Origin: Hymenochaete sp. R1
Taxonomy: Eukaryota; Basidiomycota; Agaricomycetes; Hymenochaetales; Hymenochaetaceae
Assembly (NCBI GenBank): GCA_019400425.1
Contig: JAFREE010000260.1
Span: 1-21,781, forward strand
Direction of reading: 5' to 3'
DNA: 21,781 bases
A program made the position numbers and the translations under genes. A model generated the notes under the pieces. It was not told where the DNA came from and searched no databases. It worked only from the letters and a program-made list of their open reading frames with translations. Positions 1 to 7,984 of this stretch are shown here, in pieces. How positions within the stretch are numbered: the stretch's first letter is position 1; the number at the start of each line of letters is the position of its first letter.

Positions 1-12
1 TACAGAAGAAAC

Positions 13-1197
13 ATGGCCGGGCCTAGCAAAAATCCACAGAACCCTGAAGGACAGGGAACAAATGTACCTGCAGCAGGGGTCGCTGCTAGCATACATGCCC
101 CAGAACAACCAAGCGATTACAACCGGGTCTTGGCAGAAACACTCGGAATGACACCCCAGCAAGTGATGCAGATCAGAAGGCTGACAAACATACCAGTCAG
201 CACAGCCCCACCCAGAGAACCAGCAAAGCATATCACGATTCCAATCAAGGAAGCAGAGCCCTTTGATGGAAACCCTGCAAATGCACGCAAATTTTTACAG
301 AGACTTCAACTAGAATTCAATGTGAACCCCCAGCTGTATGAAGAATATGATCCAGTCACTATGGTGACCACATCCGATCGACCCATGGTGGGACATGCAC
401 TTTCGTTACTCACAACGAGCAAAAATCCAACAGTACAAGACTTTGCAGATCTCCAGCTGCGTAGCTACAAGGCAAAAGGAATGTGGCCATCCTTTGAAAG
501 CTTTAAAGCTACATTCGAATCCCAGTTCGTTACAACGGACGAGAAAGGGGAAGCAATCAAACAGCTTGTCCAGATCAAGATGAAGGATGCCGAAAATGCG
601 GATCAATACACTGGACGATTCAAACTTCTAGCCCAGCAGACTGGAGTCACCGACGATGAGATGCTTAAATTGCACTACAAGGATGGGCTCATTAGTAGCA
701 TCAAGAAGTGGATGATTGACTATGGCGAAAAAGACACGTTTGATGAAATGTGCAAAGCAGTACAGCAATGAGATGCCCGCTGGAGGGCAACCAACCAATC
801 TAGGAACCCCTACACAGGGTTGATTATACACCAGGATTGGTGCTATATCAAGGACATTGATGGGAACATCAAAATGGCCGCAATACAGTCCTCATACAAG
901 AGGCTCACCCCAGAAGAGCGAGAGTAGTACCAGCGTGAAGGAAAGTGCTTCCGTTGTGAACAAAAGGGTCATTGTGTTTGGGAATGCACCCAGAAACCCT
1001 TTGAGAAGAAGGACGAACCCAAGAAGCAGTCAAACAATCCCTTCAGACAGAGGCAGATTGCTGTACAAGGAGCCTCAGAGGCAGGTCCGAGTGACGATAT
1101 CGGAAAGCGCGCTGCGCAGATTATGGCATTGATGAAGGAAGGAACAGAGGAGGAACAGAAGAAGCTGAAAGAGAAGTGTGAGAAGGATTTTGCTTGA
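13..1197 (+). pseudogene. gag: E1 gag, capsid/nucleocapsid protein with two in-frame stops
   Basis: Structural protein that would form the particle and bind element RNA. The same frame runs from the ATG at 13 to TGA at 1195-1197, about 394 codons, broken by TGA at 769-771 and TAG at 925-927. Residues about 80-250 resemble the retrotransposon gag domain. A complete CCHC zinc knuckle (CFRCEQKGHCVWEC, Cx2Cx4Hx4C) lies at about 946-987, beyond both stops, so the frame was once whole. E2 has the equivalent gag intact (373 codons). TGA could derive from CGA and TAG from CAG, each a single C-to-T change. The start may lie further upstream, because the frame is open to base 1 (tac aga aga aac atg). 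Stop-codon readthrough is possible but the contexts are not convincing. Confidence 0.88.
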
Positions 1198-1226
1198 GGC
1201 TACCCGGACCAACGACGAGAGTAGCC
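1185..1226 (+). promoter_or_regulatory. Predicted -1 ribosomal frameshift signal, gag to pol (E1)
   Basis: The heptamer GGATTTT at 1185-1191 is positioned as G GAT TTT in the gag frame. It is followed by the 6-nt spacer GCTTGA, which contains the gag stop, then GGCTAC (1198-1203), which pairs with GTAGCC (1221-1226). Pol is in the -1 frame, opening at 1182, so a slip here joins Gag to Pol. GGAUUUU is a known plant-virus -1 slippery site (red clover necrotic mosaic virus). E2 has the same layout with a different stem sequence. Function is inferred. Confidence 0.72.
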
Positions 1227-4200
1227 GCAGAAATACCCGCTGTAATTACAAGATCAACTGATGAATCACGAATTTTTGTTCCGGTTGAAATTACAGTAGG
1301 GTCGAAAAACGTTGGAGCCAGTGCCCTGATTGACTCAGGAGCAGAAGGGCTTTTTATCAACCAAAAACTAGTTGATGAACATCGAATCCCTAAAGAAAAG
1401 ATGGCACGCACAGTCACTGCCCAAAATGCAGATGGGACTCTAAATCGAACAGGCGTTATCACGGAAAAGGCAACAATCCCCATAAATATTGGTTCAAAAG
1501 TGTCAAAGGAGACATTCTGGATCACAGCTTTAGGGAACTACGATATGATTCTAGGACATCCATGGTTGGCACGACAAAACCCAATCATTGATTGGAAGGA
1601 ACGAACAGTCGAACTCTCAGCCATGGGACGAATGAACAAGGCGACTGAACTAGCACAGGCACATTATCAGAAGGACAACCGCGCACTCAAAGAACAAGTC
1701 CCTGAGTACCTTCATCCATACCTGGACGTGTTTGATGAAGAAAAGGCAAAGGCATTTCCACCGTCAAGATCCTATGATCATCGCATCAAACTTAAACCTG
1801 GATTCGTCGAAAAGAAGGCTAAAGTTTATCCTATGTCTCCACCAGAGGAAAAGATGCTGAACGACTTCATTGACGAGAATTTGGCAAAAGGCTATATTGT
1901 ACCATCGGAATCCCCACAAGCGTCCCCAGTATTCTTTGTTGCCAAAAAGGATGGAACAGGACGACTATGCCAGGATTATAGACGGCTTAACACGTACACG
2001 GTGAAAAACTCGTATCCGTTGCCTCGAATTGGTGAAATCATGGACGTAACCAAAGACTGGAAATACTTCACTACCATTGATGTCAAAGCAGGATACAACA
2101 ACATTCGTATGGCAACCAAAGAAGACCAAGAACTAGCCGCGTTTGTAACTCATCGGGGAAGCTTTCAACCAACAGTAATGTTCTTTGGACTATGCAACTC
2201 TCCAGCAACATTCCAGGCTTTCATGGATGACATATATGGCGATGTCAAAAGGAAGAAGGAAGGCAGTGTCTACATGGATGACATCATCACTGGAGGAAAG
2301 GACTTACAGGAATGCATCCAGAGGACGATCAAGGTCATACGGATTATGGATGCAAACGGACTTCACGCAAAAATATCCAAATGCAGATTCTGCGTGGAAT
2401 CTGTTCCATATTTGGGAATGATTTTATCGGCTGGCAAAATCAAAATGGACCCTGTCAAACTTGAAGGAATTTCCGGATGGCCAGTACCAGTAAAAGTCAA
2501 AGACATCCAAAAGTTCCTAGGCTTTGCCAATTTTTACAGGAAATTCATTGCTCATTATGCAGATATCTCCAGGCCACTGACAGACCTGACACGCAAAAAC
2601 ATCATTTGGGAATGGCAAAATAATCGTCAGAGGGCTTTTGACACGCTTAAGGAAGCATTCCTCTCAAAACCAATTCTGCAAATCCCTGATTCTAGTTGTC
2701 CATTTGTACTAGAAACAGATGCATCCAAATATGCGACAGGAGCTGTACTAATGCAAAAAGATACCAACGGAGACTTGAAACCATGCGGATTTATCTCCCA
2801 AAGGTTTAAGAAAGCAGAACAGAATTACCAGATTTACGACCGGGAATTGCTAGCAATTGTCAGAGCCTTCAAAATGTGGAAACACTACCTCTTAGGGAAC
2901 AATACACTTATTCGATGTGATCACAAGAATCTTGTGTATTTCAAGGACCCCCAAGTCCTGACACCGAGACAGGCCCATTGGCAAATATATCTCTTAATGT
3001 TTGATTTCCAAATCACACATATTCCAGAACCACAAATGGTACAAGCAGACACATTGTCGCGCCAACCAGACCACATGGAAGATGATGAAGAAAACCATCC
3101 AGAGACACTACTACCTGACTGGCTTTTCCTATCTGCTATAGGAGTAAGCAGTCAGGACCAAGACTTGATGGACAAACTACGAATGACAGGACAGCAGGAT
3201 GAAATCCTCCTACATGCAGTAGAGGCGTTAAAGAATGGGAAACTACCACCTCTAAGATCATCTGTAGGTGACTGGTACATTCACGACAGAATCCTGTTCT
3301 ACAAGGGGAGGATATACGTACCAGATGATCTGAGCCTTAGACGCGAAATAACCAGGCGATACCACGACATTGAATCAGCAGGACATCCGGGACAACATGG
3401 AACCTATCTTGCAATCTATCGGACCTATTGGTGGCCTAGGATGGCTGTGTTCATTCGCAATTACGTCGACGGTTGTGCTATTTGTCAACAGAATAAGGTT
3501 AACACACATCCGACAACACTCCCGCTTCTTCCTATCAGACCGGATCAAGAGATACTTTCATTCTCCAATATCAGCATAGATTTTATCACACAATTACCGG
3601 ACTCCGAGGGATATTCAGCCCTATACATCATTGTGGATTACTTATCAAAAGGAATCATTCTAATCCCATGTACAAAGGAAGAAGATGCTCTCTCAACAGC
3701 CAAAATGTACCATGATCATGTGTACAAGCAATTCGGACTTCCCAAGGTAATGATATCTGATCGAGGACCACAGTTTGCCTCTAAGGTATTTCAGCAACTG
3801 TGCGAAAGATTAGGCATCGATTCACGGATGTCAATGGCGTATCACCCTCAAACGGATGGACAAACAGAACGAATGAACAGAGAAATCGAAGCCTTCTTAC
3901 GGATATATTGCAGCTCACATCCAGAAGAATGGGCTCAACATTTAGGCGACTTGGAATTCTCACACAACCAACATGTCAACCTGAACAGCGGAAAAACTCC
4001 CTTCAAAATTATCATGGGATACAACCCTGATGCAATTCCAACCTTCTCAATTACTTCACAGTTCCCAGCCCTGGAGGATTGTCTCAGACAGATATGCAAT
4101 ATTCGGAAAGAAGCACTAGCAGCACAGGAAATGGCACGCATCCGCATGACAGAAAGGTACCCATTGGCATATACTCCATTCTGGAAAGGAGACAAGGTTT

Positions 4201-4610
4201 GGCTAGAAGCAAAGAACCTTAATGTCAGAGGAACTTATCAGAAACTTTGGACACTTTGTGAAGGACCATTTGTCATTGAAGAAGTCATGGGGCCCTTAAC
4301 CTACAAACTCCGGTTACCAGAAGACTGGAAGACCCATCCAGTATTTCATGCTACACTTCTATTGTCATTAAAAGAAACAGGAACACATGGTCCATCATTC
4401 AGTACGCCGCCTCCTGACCTTATCAATGACGAAGAAGAATATGAAGTAGAGACAATCATCCGACATCGACGGACCAGAGGAAAAGGGGTCCAATACCTTA
4501 TCAAATGGATGAGATATCCGACATCGGAAAACTCATGGATCTCCGAAGAAGAACTAGGAAATACCACAGACCTTCTAGAAGCCTATAAAAGGAGAGCTGG
4601 ACTTACCTAA
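1188..4610 (+). CDS. pol: E1 pol polyprotein: protease, RT, RNase H, integrase, chromodomain
   Basis: Replicates and inserts the element. Residues are counted from the codon at 1194. The aspartic protease active site DSG is at 47-49, with ILGHPWL near 118. RT spans about 200-400 with YMDD at 360-363 and upstream FFGLCNSPATFQ. RNase H has its first acidic residue D509 (ETDAS), then YDRELLAI, DHKN and QADTLSR. The integrase zinc finger is H724, H731, C761, C764; the catalytic triad is D796, D856, E892, the last two separated by 35 residues. A C-terminal chromodomain begins at about 1083 (YEVE, IKWMRYP, SENSW) and keeps the three aromatic positions expected of a methyl-lysine cage. No in-frame stop occurs. 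There is no convincing ATG at the 5' end, consistent with expression by frameshift from gag. It ends in TAATAA. Confidence 0.96.
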   Translation, partial: FCLRLPGPTTRVAAEIPAVITRSTDESRIFVPVEITVGSKNVGASALIDSGAEGLFINQKLVDEHRIPKEKMARTVTAQNADGTLNRTGVITEKATIPINIGSKVSKETFWITALGNYDMILGHPWLARQNPIIDWKERTVELSAMGRMNKATELAQAHYQKDNRALKEQVPEYLHPYLDVFDEEKAKAFPPSRSYDHRIKLKPGFVEKKAKVYPMSPPEEKMLNDFIDENLAKGYIVPSESPQASPVFFVAKKDGTGRLCQDYRRLNTYTVKNSYPLPRIGEIMDVTKDWKYFTTIDVKAGYNNIRMATKEDQELAAFVTHRGSFQPTVMFFGLCNSPATFQAFMDDIYGDVKRKKEGSVYMDDIITGGKDLQECIQRTIKVIRIMDANGLHAKISKCRFCVESVPYLGMILSAGKIKMDPVKLEGISGWPVPVKVKDIQKFLGFANFYRKFIAHYADISRPLTDLTRKNIIWEWQNNRQRAFDTLKEAFLSKPILQIPDSSCPFVLETDASKYATGAVLMQKDTNGDLKPCGFISQRFKKAEQNYQIYDRELLAIVRAFKMWKHYLLGNNTLIRCDHKNLVYFKDPQVLTPRQAHWQIYLLMFDFQITHIPEPQMVQADTLSRQPDHMEDDEENHPETLLPDWLFLSAIGVSSQDQDLMDKLRMTGQQDEILLHAVEALKNGKLPPLRSSVGDWYIHDRILFYKGRIYVPDDLSLRREITRRYHDIESAGHPGQHGTYLAIYRTYWWPRMAVFIRNYVDGCAICQQNKVNTHPTTLPLLPIRPDQEILSFSNISIDFITQLPDSEGYSALYIIVDYLSKGIILIPCTKEEDALSTAKMYHDHVYKQFGLPKVMISDRGPQFASKVFQQLCERLGIDSRMSMAYHPQTDGQTERMNREIEAFLRIYCSSHPEEWAQHLGDLEFSHNQHVNLNSGKTPFKIIMGYNPDAIPTFSITSQFPALEDCLRQICNIRKEALAAQEMARIRMTERYPLAYTPFWKGDKVWLEAKNLNVRGTYQKLWTLCEGPFVIEEVMGPLTYKLRLPEDWKTHPVFHATLLLSLKETGTHGPSFSTPPPDLINDEEEYEVETIIRHRRTRGKGVQYLIKWMRYPTSENSWISEEELGNTTDLLEAYKRRAGLT
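4584..4592 (+). promoter_or_regulatory. TATA-box-like TATAAAAGG inside the end of pol
   Basis: A perfect TATA consensus lies 43 nt upstream of the ATG of the membrane ORF at 4627. Initiation 31-35 nt downstream would fall at about 4615-4619, giving a very short leader. It could drive a separate transcript for the extra ORFs. However, it also encodes Tyr-Lys-Arg at the end of the polyprotein, so chance is a real alternative. Confidence 0.3.
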
Positions 4611-4626
4611 TAAACAACAAATCAAC

Positions 4627-4914
4627 ATGGACGCTCTCACAATCTCTGCCATTCTTATTGTTATCAACCTCTTGCTAATTACCCTCACCCTCATGACCTG
4701 GTTTCTTTACAAGTACCTCTACTATGGCCGACAAGAAGCCATCGATTGGCACCAACCAATTCAAAACTGGAGACAAGAAGTATCTACAACATATCCGGTC
4801 CTCACGGACATAGAAGCCCCTCACCCCTATGCTGACAAAGACTCCGAATACACCACTGCAAATAGTGGTCAACAATGGCTTGGATGGAACAATATAAATG
4901 ACCAGCAGTCCTGA
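4627..4914 (+). CDS. E1 extra ORF 3, small single-pass membrane protein (95 aa)
   Basis: Not a recognised family. The ATG at 4627 has a good context (caacATGG) and lies 16 nt after the pol stop. Residues about 5-30 form a continuous hydrophobic segment (ISAILIVINLLLITLTLMTW), followed by YKYLYYGR. Basic residues after the segment and an acidic residue before it suggest a signal anchor with the C-terminus in the cytosol. The rest (about 60 residues) is polar and ends in NNINDQQS. Its last 17 nt overlap the ATG at 4898 of the next frame, as in compact viral genomes. Its position between pol and the LTR is where env genes sit in errantiviruses and retroviruses, but it lacks a signal peptide plus ectodomain, so an Env call is not justified. 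How it is translated is unknown. Confidence 0.6.
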   Translation: MDALTISAILIVINLLLITLTLMTWFLYKYLYYGRQEAIDWHQPIQNWRQEVSTTYPVLTDIEAPHPYADKDSEYTTANSGQQWLGWNNINDQQS

Positions 4915-5341
4915 GTCATTTTAGCAGTCCAACATAAGCGATCCCAATGCTATCACAACGGTTAACATCACACTCTACCCTGTCTCCACCACAAACTATT
5001 CTGTTGGCCTATCGAGCGAAGGCAATCTTTTCCTTATCATTGACATCTTCTACAGTATCCCCATCCTCAGCACCAAACACATCATCTGATTCTGCGTCAA
5101 CAACACCACTCAATCACGGGCTATCCTACATACCCTCCAGACCATCACTGATCTTCGCGCAACTTCATTCCAGACACATGGCCTCCATTCGTTCCATCTC
5201 CACGCCTTGATCTTCAGCCCTCATATATCCCGCCAGGATGTCCAGGCTTATGCGCTCCTCACAAGTATCCAATCAGGACATGGGGAGGTCTACATTGATT
5301 CCATTATACACTGCACAGGAAGCACGCCAGGACCTGATTGA
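4898..5341 (+). pseudogene. E1 extra ORF 4, frame broken by two stops, overlapping ORFs 3 and 5
   Basis: Frame 2 starts with ATG at 4898, stops at TAG 4922-4924 and TGA 5087-5089, and is otherwise open to TGA 5339-5341, about 147 codons. Single C-to-T changes (CAG to TAG, CGA to TGA) would explain both stops. The composition looks protein-like: several Asn-X-Ser/Thr sequons (NIS, NIT, NYS, NNT/NTT), a hydrophobic run LFLIIDIFYSIPIL, then a His- and Leu-rich second half. It overlaps ORF 3 by 17 nt and ORF 5 by about 104 nt. I prefer it to the competing frame-3 stretch 4947-5210, which is low-complexity Ser/Thr/Pro. No family is recognised. The sequons make a secreted or glycosylated product imaginable, but that is inference. 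Confidence 0.45.
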
Positions 5342-5804
5342 AGAAGTGCAAGACCAAATCGAGGAAGAGATGATGACAGCACGTATAGATCTGGAATTCA
5401 TTGAAACCTTCGTACGCTCAAATGACCCCGACCATTGCACTCGTCTAAATGACCCTGGCCCCCACTGGAACCCAGACAACCAGTGGACCTTCCTGACCCT
5501 CAAAAAAGACTTGCACCACTATCACGAGGCAGACGCAATAGCTAAAGACAGAGCGAAAGAAGCCCTTCGATTGGAACAGCAAATTCAAGCAATCTGGGAG
5601 GACATTGCCTTTCATCAAACACAACAAGGCCGTTTCATCCAGTGGTTCTATGAGAACAACCTTCATGACCACATTCATCAAGTCGAATCACATTATGGTA
5701 TACACTACGCACTACCTGTACTGCCACCAGCAAGGCCAACACCACCAGCTGATGCCAAAGGAGACAGTGATACTGAGGGAGTCACGGATAATGAAGCAGT
5801 TTAA
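5238..5804 (+). CDS. E1 extra ORF 5, helical protein with acidic, Pro-rich tail (188 aa)
   Basis: Unrecognised. The first ATG is at 5238; a second at 5280 (gacATGGGG) is also plausible and gives a product starting just before the clearly protein-like part. Residues about 28-60 (QEARQDLIEEVQDQIEEEMM) and about 95-135 (AKDRAKEALRLEQQIQAIWE) are charged amphipathic helices that could form a coiled coil. The C-terminus is Pro-rich (VLPPARPTPPA) and then acidic (GDSDTEGVTDNEAV). The reading frame is intact, although the neighbouring ORF 4 is broken. It ends 86 nt before the polypurine tract, so it belongs to the element rather than the host. A structural or Gag-accessory role is possible but unsupported. 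Confidence 0.6.
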   Translation: MSRLMRSSQVSNQDMGRSTLIPLYTAQEARQDLIEEVQDQIEEEMMTARIDLEFIETFVRSNDPDHCTRLNDPGPHWNPDNQWTFLTLKKDLHHYHEADAIAKDRAKEALRLEQQIQAIWEDIAFHQTQQGRFIQWFYENNLHDHIHQVESHYGIHYALPVLPPARPTPPADAKGDSDTEGVTDNEAV

Positions 5805-5890
5805 ATTTTGTTTGATCCCCTTTTGAATTTTTCTTTTTTTTCTCTTGATTGTTTCATTGAAATATTTTTGAAAAACAGTGTCTTTCGTCT

Positions 5891-5901
5891 AGAAGGGGGG
5901 G
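5891..5901 (+). other. Polypurine tract of E1
   Basis: AGAAGGGGGGG lies 3 nt before the LTR start at 5905. Such purine runs resist RNase H and prime plus-strand DNA synthesis. Position and composition are as expected. Confidence 0.85.
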
Positions 5902-5904
5902 TAA

Positions 5905-6317
5905 TGTTATAACAATAAACCCCTAACCTAAATTTTCCTTATTGTTCTCTTTGTTGACTTGTTTGACTCGGTTGACTCATTTTCTTTTGTTGTTTCATGT
6001 TTTGTCTCATGATAATGTCATTTGACTCCACATGACTCATTTCGGGAACATTCTTTTGTATTAGTCAGATGGTCCGTGCACAGCCTGCACAGCCTCTTCC
6101 TGTAGTATAAATAAAGGGCAAGCTTCGGTGTTAGAACCTTAGCTTGACCTCTTAGTTTCAATAACTATCTGGTTACAAGGTCTCTGATAAAGCTTTGGCT
6201 TTAAGAACTCTTACCTCTTTGAACTCTACTTGGAAGTTATAACCTTTGACTATAAAAGGTGTCAATTAGGCTTGGTCATCAAGCCTTAGATAAGCTTTGT
6301 ACCAAAGTTCCATAACA
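5905..6317 (+). repeat. 3' LTR of E1 (413 bp)
   Basis: Starts TGTTATAACA and ends CCATAACA (TG...CA, inverted TGTTA/TAACA). U3 carries two TGACTCA sites (5973-5979, 6033-6039), the consensus of Gcn4/AP-1-type bZIP factors, and a TATA box TATAAATA at 6107-6114. The predicted transcript start is AG at 6141, 34 nt after the TATA. The predicted 5' RNA end (AGCTTGACCT) resembles that of E2 (AGATTTGACCT), so E1 is probably self-primed too. Its primer site lies left of the window. Confidence 0.9.
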
Positions 6318-6668
6318 GAGGGCTTCAGCAACTTAGAATCCAATAGATTCTTTGACATAATCAACCTGTCAACCACTACAGCTATACCACATGTGTTTGT
6401 TATATGGCTCTTCATTCCATTACAAAACAGTATGTAAATCTGAAACACACCCCATTTTTATAAAGAAGCCAAAGGTCTGAAATCTCATGTGGCTTTCACA
6501 AACTATTTTCTTGTATTACATAATGCAATATATTGTTCTTGTTCTTGTCATCATTTTCTTTCACCGTGGGAATGAAAAAAAAAAACAATGTAGCATTTAA
6601 GACTCTGGTCAACAACAGCTGTCTTTCTTCCTTCTCCACGCATCATTCCCATTACCAACTTTTTCATA
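6318..6668. other. Intergenic, no gene seen
   Basis: Between the E1 LTR and the decayed gene at 6669. It begins GAGGG, the expected target duplication of E1. It contains an 11-base A run near 6575 and pyrimidine-rich DNA before the ATG at 6669, which may be an old promoter or 5' UTR. No ORF or RNA gene was recognised. Confidence 0.5.
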
Positions 6669-7740
6669 ATGTCCTCGCCTCTCCTCATCACCCCAAACTC
6701 TTCCACTACTGAGGTTGCCCCTCACCGCTTCATCCATTGGCCTAAAGAGGACGTAAAGGCTCTGTCTACCTCCTGCGCTATACTCAAGCTTAAAGAGATC
6801 TCAAGACAGTGTGTCAGCCCACACCATTACCCATGGAACTGCAAGAAAGCACACGACGCTTGGTGTAATCTTCTCACTAACCACTCAAAGTTCCTTGGAT
6901 TTTCTAGCCTGTTTATGGACCACCCAATTGCGCTGGATGTCCTTAAGACATCTAAGGATACCAAACACTACAGCACATTTCTTTTACATGTTGTTGCAAA
7001 TCTCAACAAGTACCATTAGTGGTTTGTCCAGTCCATCATCAAAGACAAGGATGTCACCATTGAGCCTAGTGTGGAGATGGCGACAAAGGTCTTCAAGAAT
7101 CTATAGACCCATGCAAACATGAATACAATAGTTGAGAAGGTACTCAAGGGCTTGGAGGTGCATCCGAAGGATGTTTACAAGAAAAGGGAGAGCTTGTGGC
7201 CACCCAGAACTATGGTATGCCTCTTTCTTTTCTTTCTCTCTCTTTGAATTTCTGTTAAATATGTTATAGGCAAGGATAGATTCTATGTTTGACATGTATC
7301 TTGATAGACTCTGCTAAATCGACAACGTCATCCACAGACGTCTTTTTGAGGCTCTTTTTGACAAGTACAACTCTTCAACACACTGTGAATTGGTGAAGCC
7401 ACGCATTGATACCACAATGGAGGAACTAGCAATGCTTGTCATCAACTTGCAGTGTTGTAAGGCTAGGAATATACTCAAACAATATGAACACCTCTACAAC
7501 AAAGCCAAGTCCTTGTTCAAAGCTTTCCAGAAGAATCCAAAACTGGATGCTAGGAACAACCAGCCCCTTGATTACATACACATGGCACTCAACCATTTGA
7601 GAATCTTCTGCAAGGGTACTTGGAGGGATTACAAGGAAAATGATGATCAAGACTGGATACATCAAGCGAATGCCATTATTGTAGCACTTAAATACCAATA
7701 TGTGCCAATGTGTTTTAGTAACTGTACAGATAGATTTTAA
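6669..7740 (+). pseudogene. Decayed two-exon gene of unknown function
   Basis: One frame runs from ATG 6669 through TAG 7017-7019 and TAG 7104-7106 to a donor at 7215. A 55-bp GT-AG intron (7215-7269, GTATGC...TTATAG, phase 0) joins it in frame to an exon open from 7270 to TAA at 7738-7740, except for TAA 7315-7317. Joined, it is about 339 codons with three internal stops. The protein-like quality on both sides of every stop (SIIKDKDVTIEPSVEMATKV; HRRLFEALFDKYNSSTHCEL) and the clean splice argue for a real gene that died. All three stops could come from CAG or CAA by C-to-T. The second half is rich in Lys, Asn and Tyr and probably helical. No domain was recognised; a member of a fungal orphan family is likely. 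The 3' end may be truncated. Confidence 0.6.
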
Positions 7741-7984
7741 TTTCATTGTACCCATCATTTATATAAATCAAAATTAGATAAGTTAACTTTGAAACCAAGT
7801 GAATATTCATTGCAAGAAATGATTTTCACCTTTGAAAGATTGAAAAATCAATGCTTCCTAATATTGAAGCACATCTCTGATTGCTTTGATCCAATTGTAA
7901 TCGTATAATAATTATTTATTTCACAGCATATGTTCTTAGATAATACCAAAAAATGTTCTTTTATCTTTATCAACTCAATTATAT
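7741..7984. other. AT-rich intergenic stretch, nothing recognised
   Basis: Short AT-rich DNA between the decayed gene and the solo LTR. No ORF, RNA gene or repeat boundary was recognised apart from the target duplication that begins at 7985. Confidence 0.5.

Larger units (their letters stand above)
1..6317 (+). mobile_element. Ty3/gypsy chromovirus-type LTR retrotransposon E1 (5' LTR outside window)
   Basis: The order gag, protease, RT, RNase H, integrase, chromodomain, extra ORFs, polypurine tract, LTR is read directly from the sequence and defines a Ty3/gypsy element of the chromovirus lineage. The reading frame of gag is open to the first base of the window, so the 5' LTR, primer site and leader are missing. 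The 3' LTR starts TGTTATAACA at 5905 and ends ATAACA at 6317. The base after it begins GAGGG, the predicted 5-bp target duplication. Pol is intact but gag and one extra ORF carry stops, so this copy is probably not autonomous. The 1.2-kb coding module between pol and the LTR is unusual for a fungal chromovirus. Confidence 0.95.

Noticed and set aside
769..771. Programmed stop readthrough in E1 gag
   Set aside because: The TGA GAT and TAG TAC contexts are not known readthrough signals, and E2 gag has no stop at these places. Mutation is simpler.
4947..5210. Plus-strand open frame of 87 codons within the E1 extra module
   Set aside because: Low-complexity Ser/Thr/Pro composition. The overlapping frame 2 reads more like a protein and links both neighbours by overlaps.
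4627..5341. Calling ORFs 3-4 a retroviral-type envelope gene
   Set aside because: No signal peptide, no furin-type site, no fusion peptide and no C-terminal anchor after an ectodomain. Position and sequons alone are not enough.
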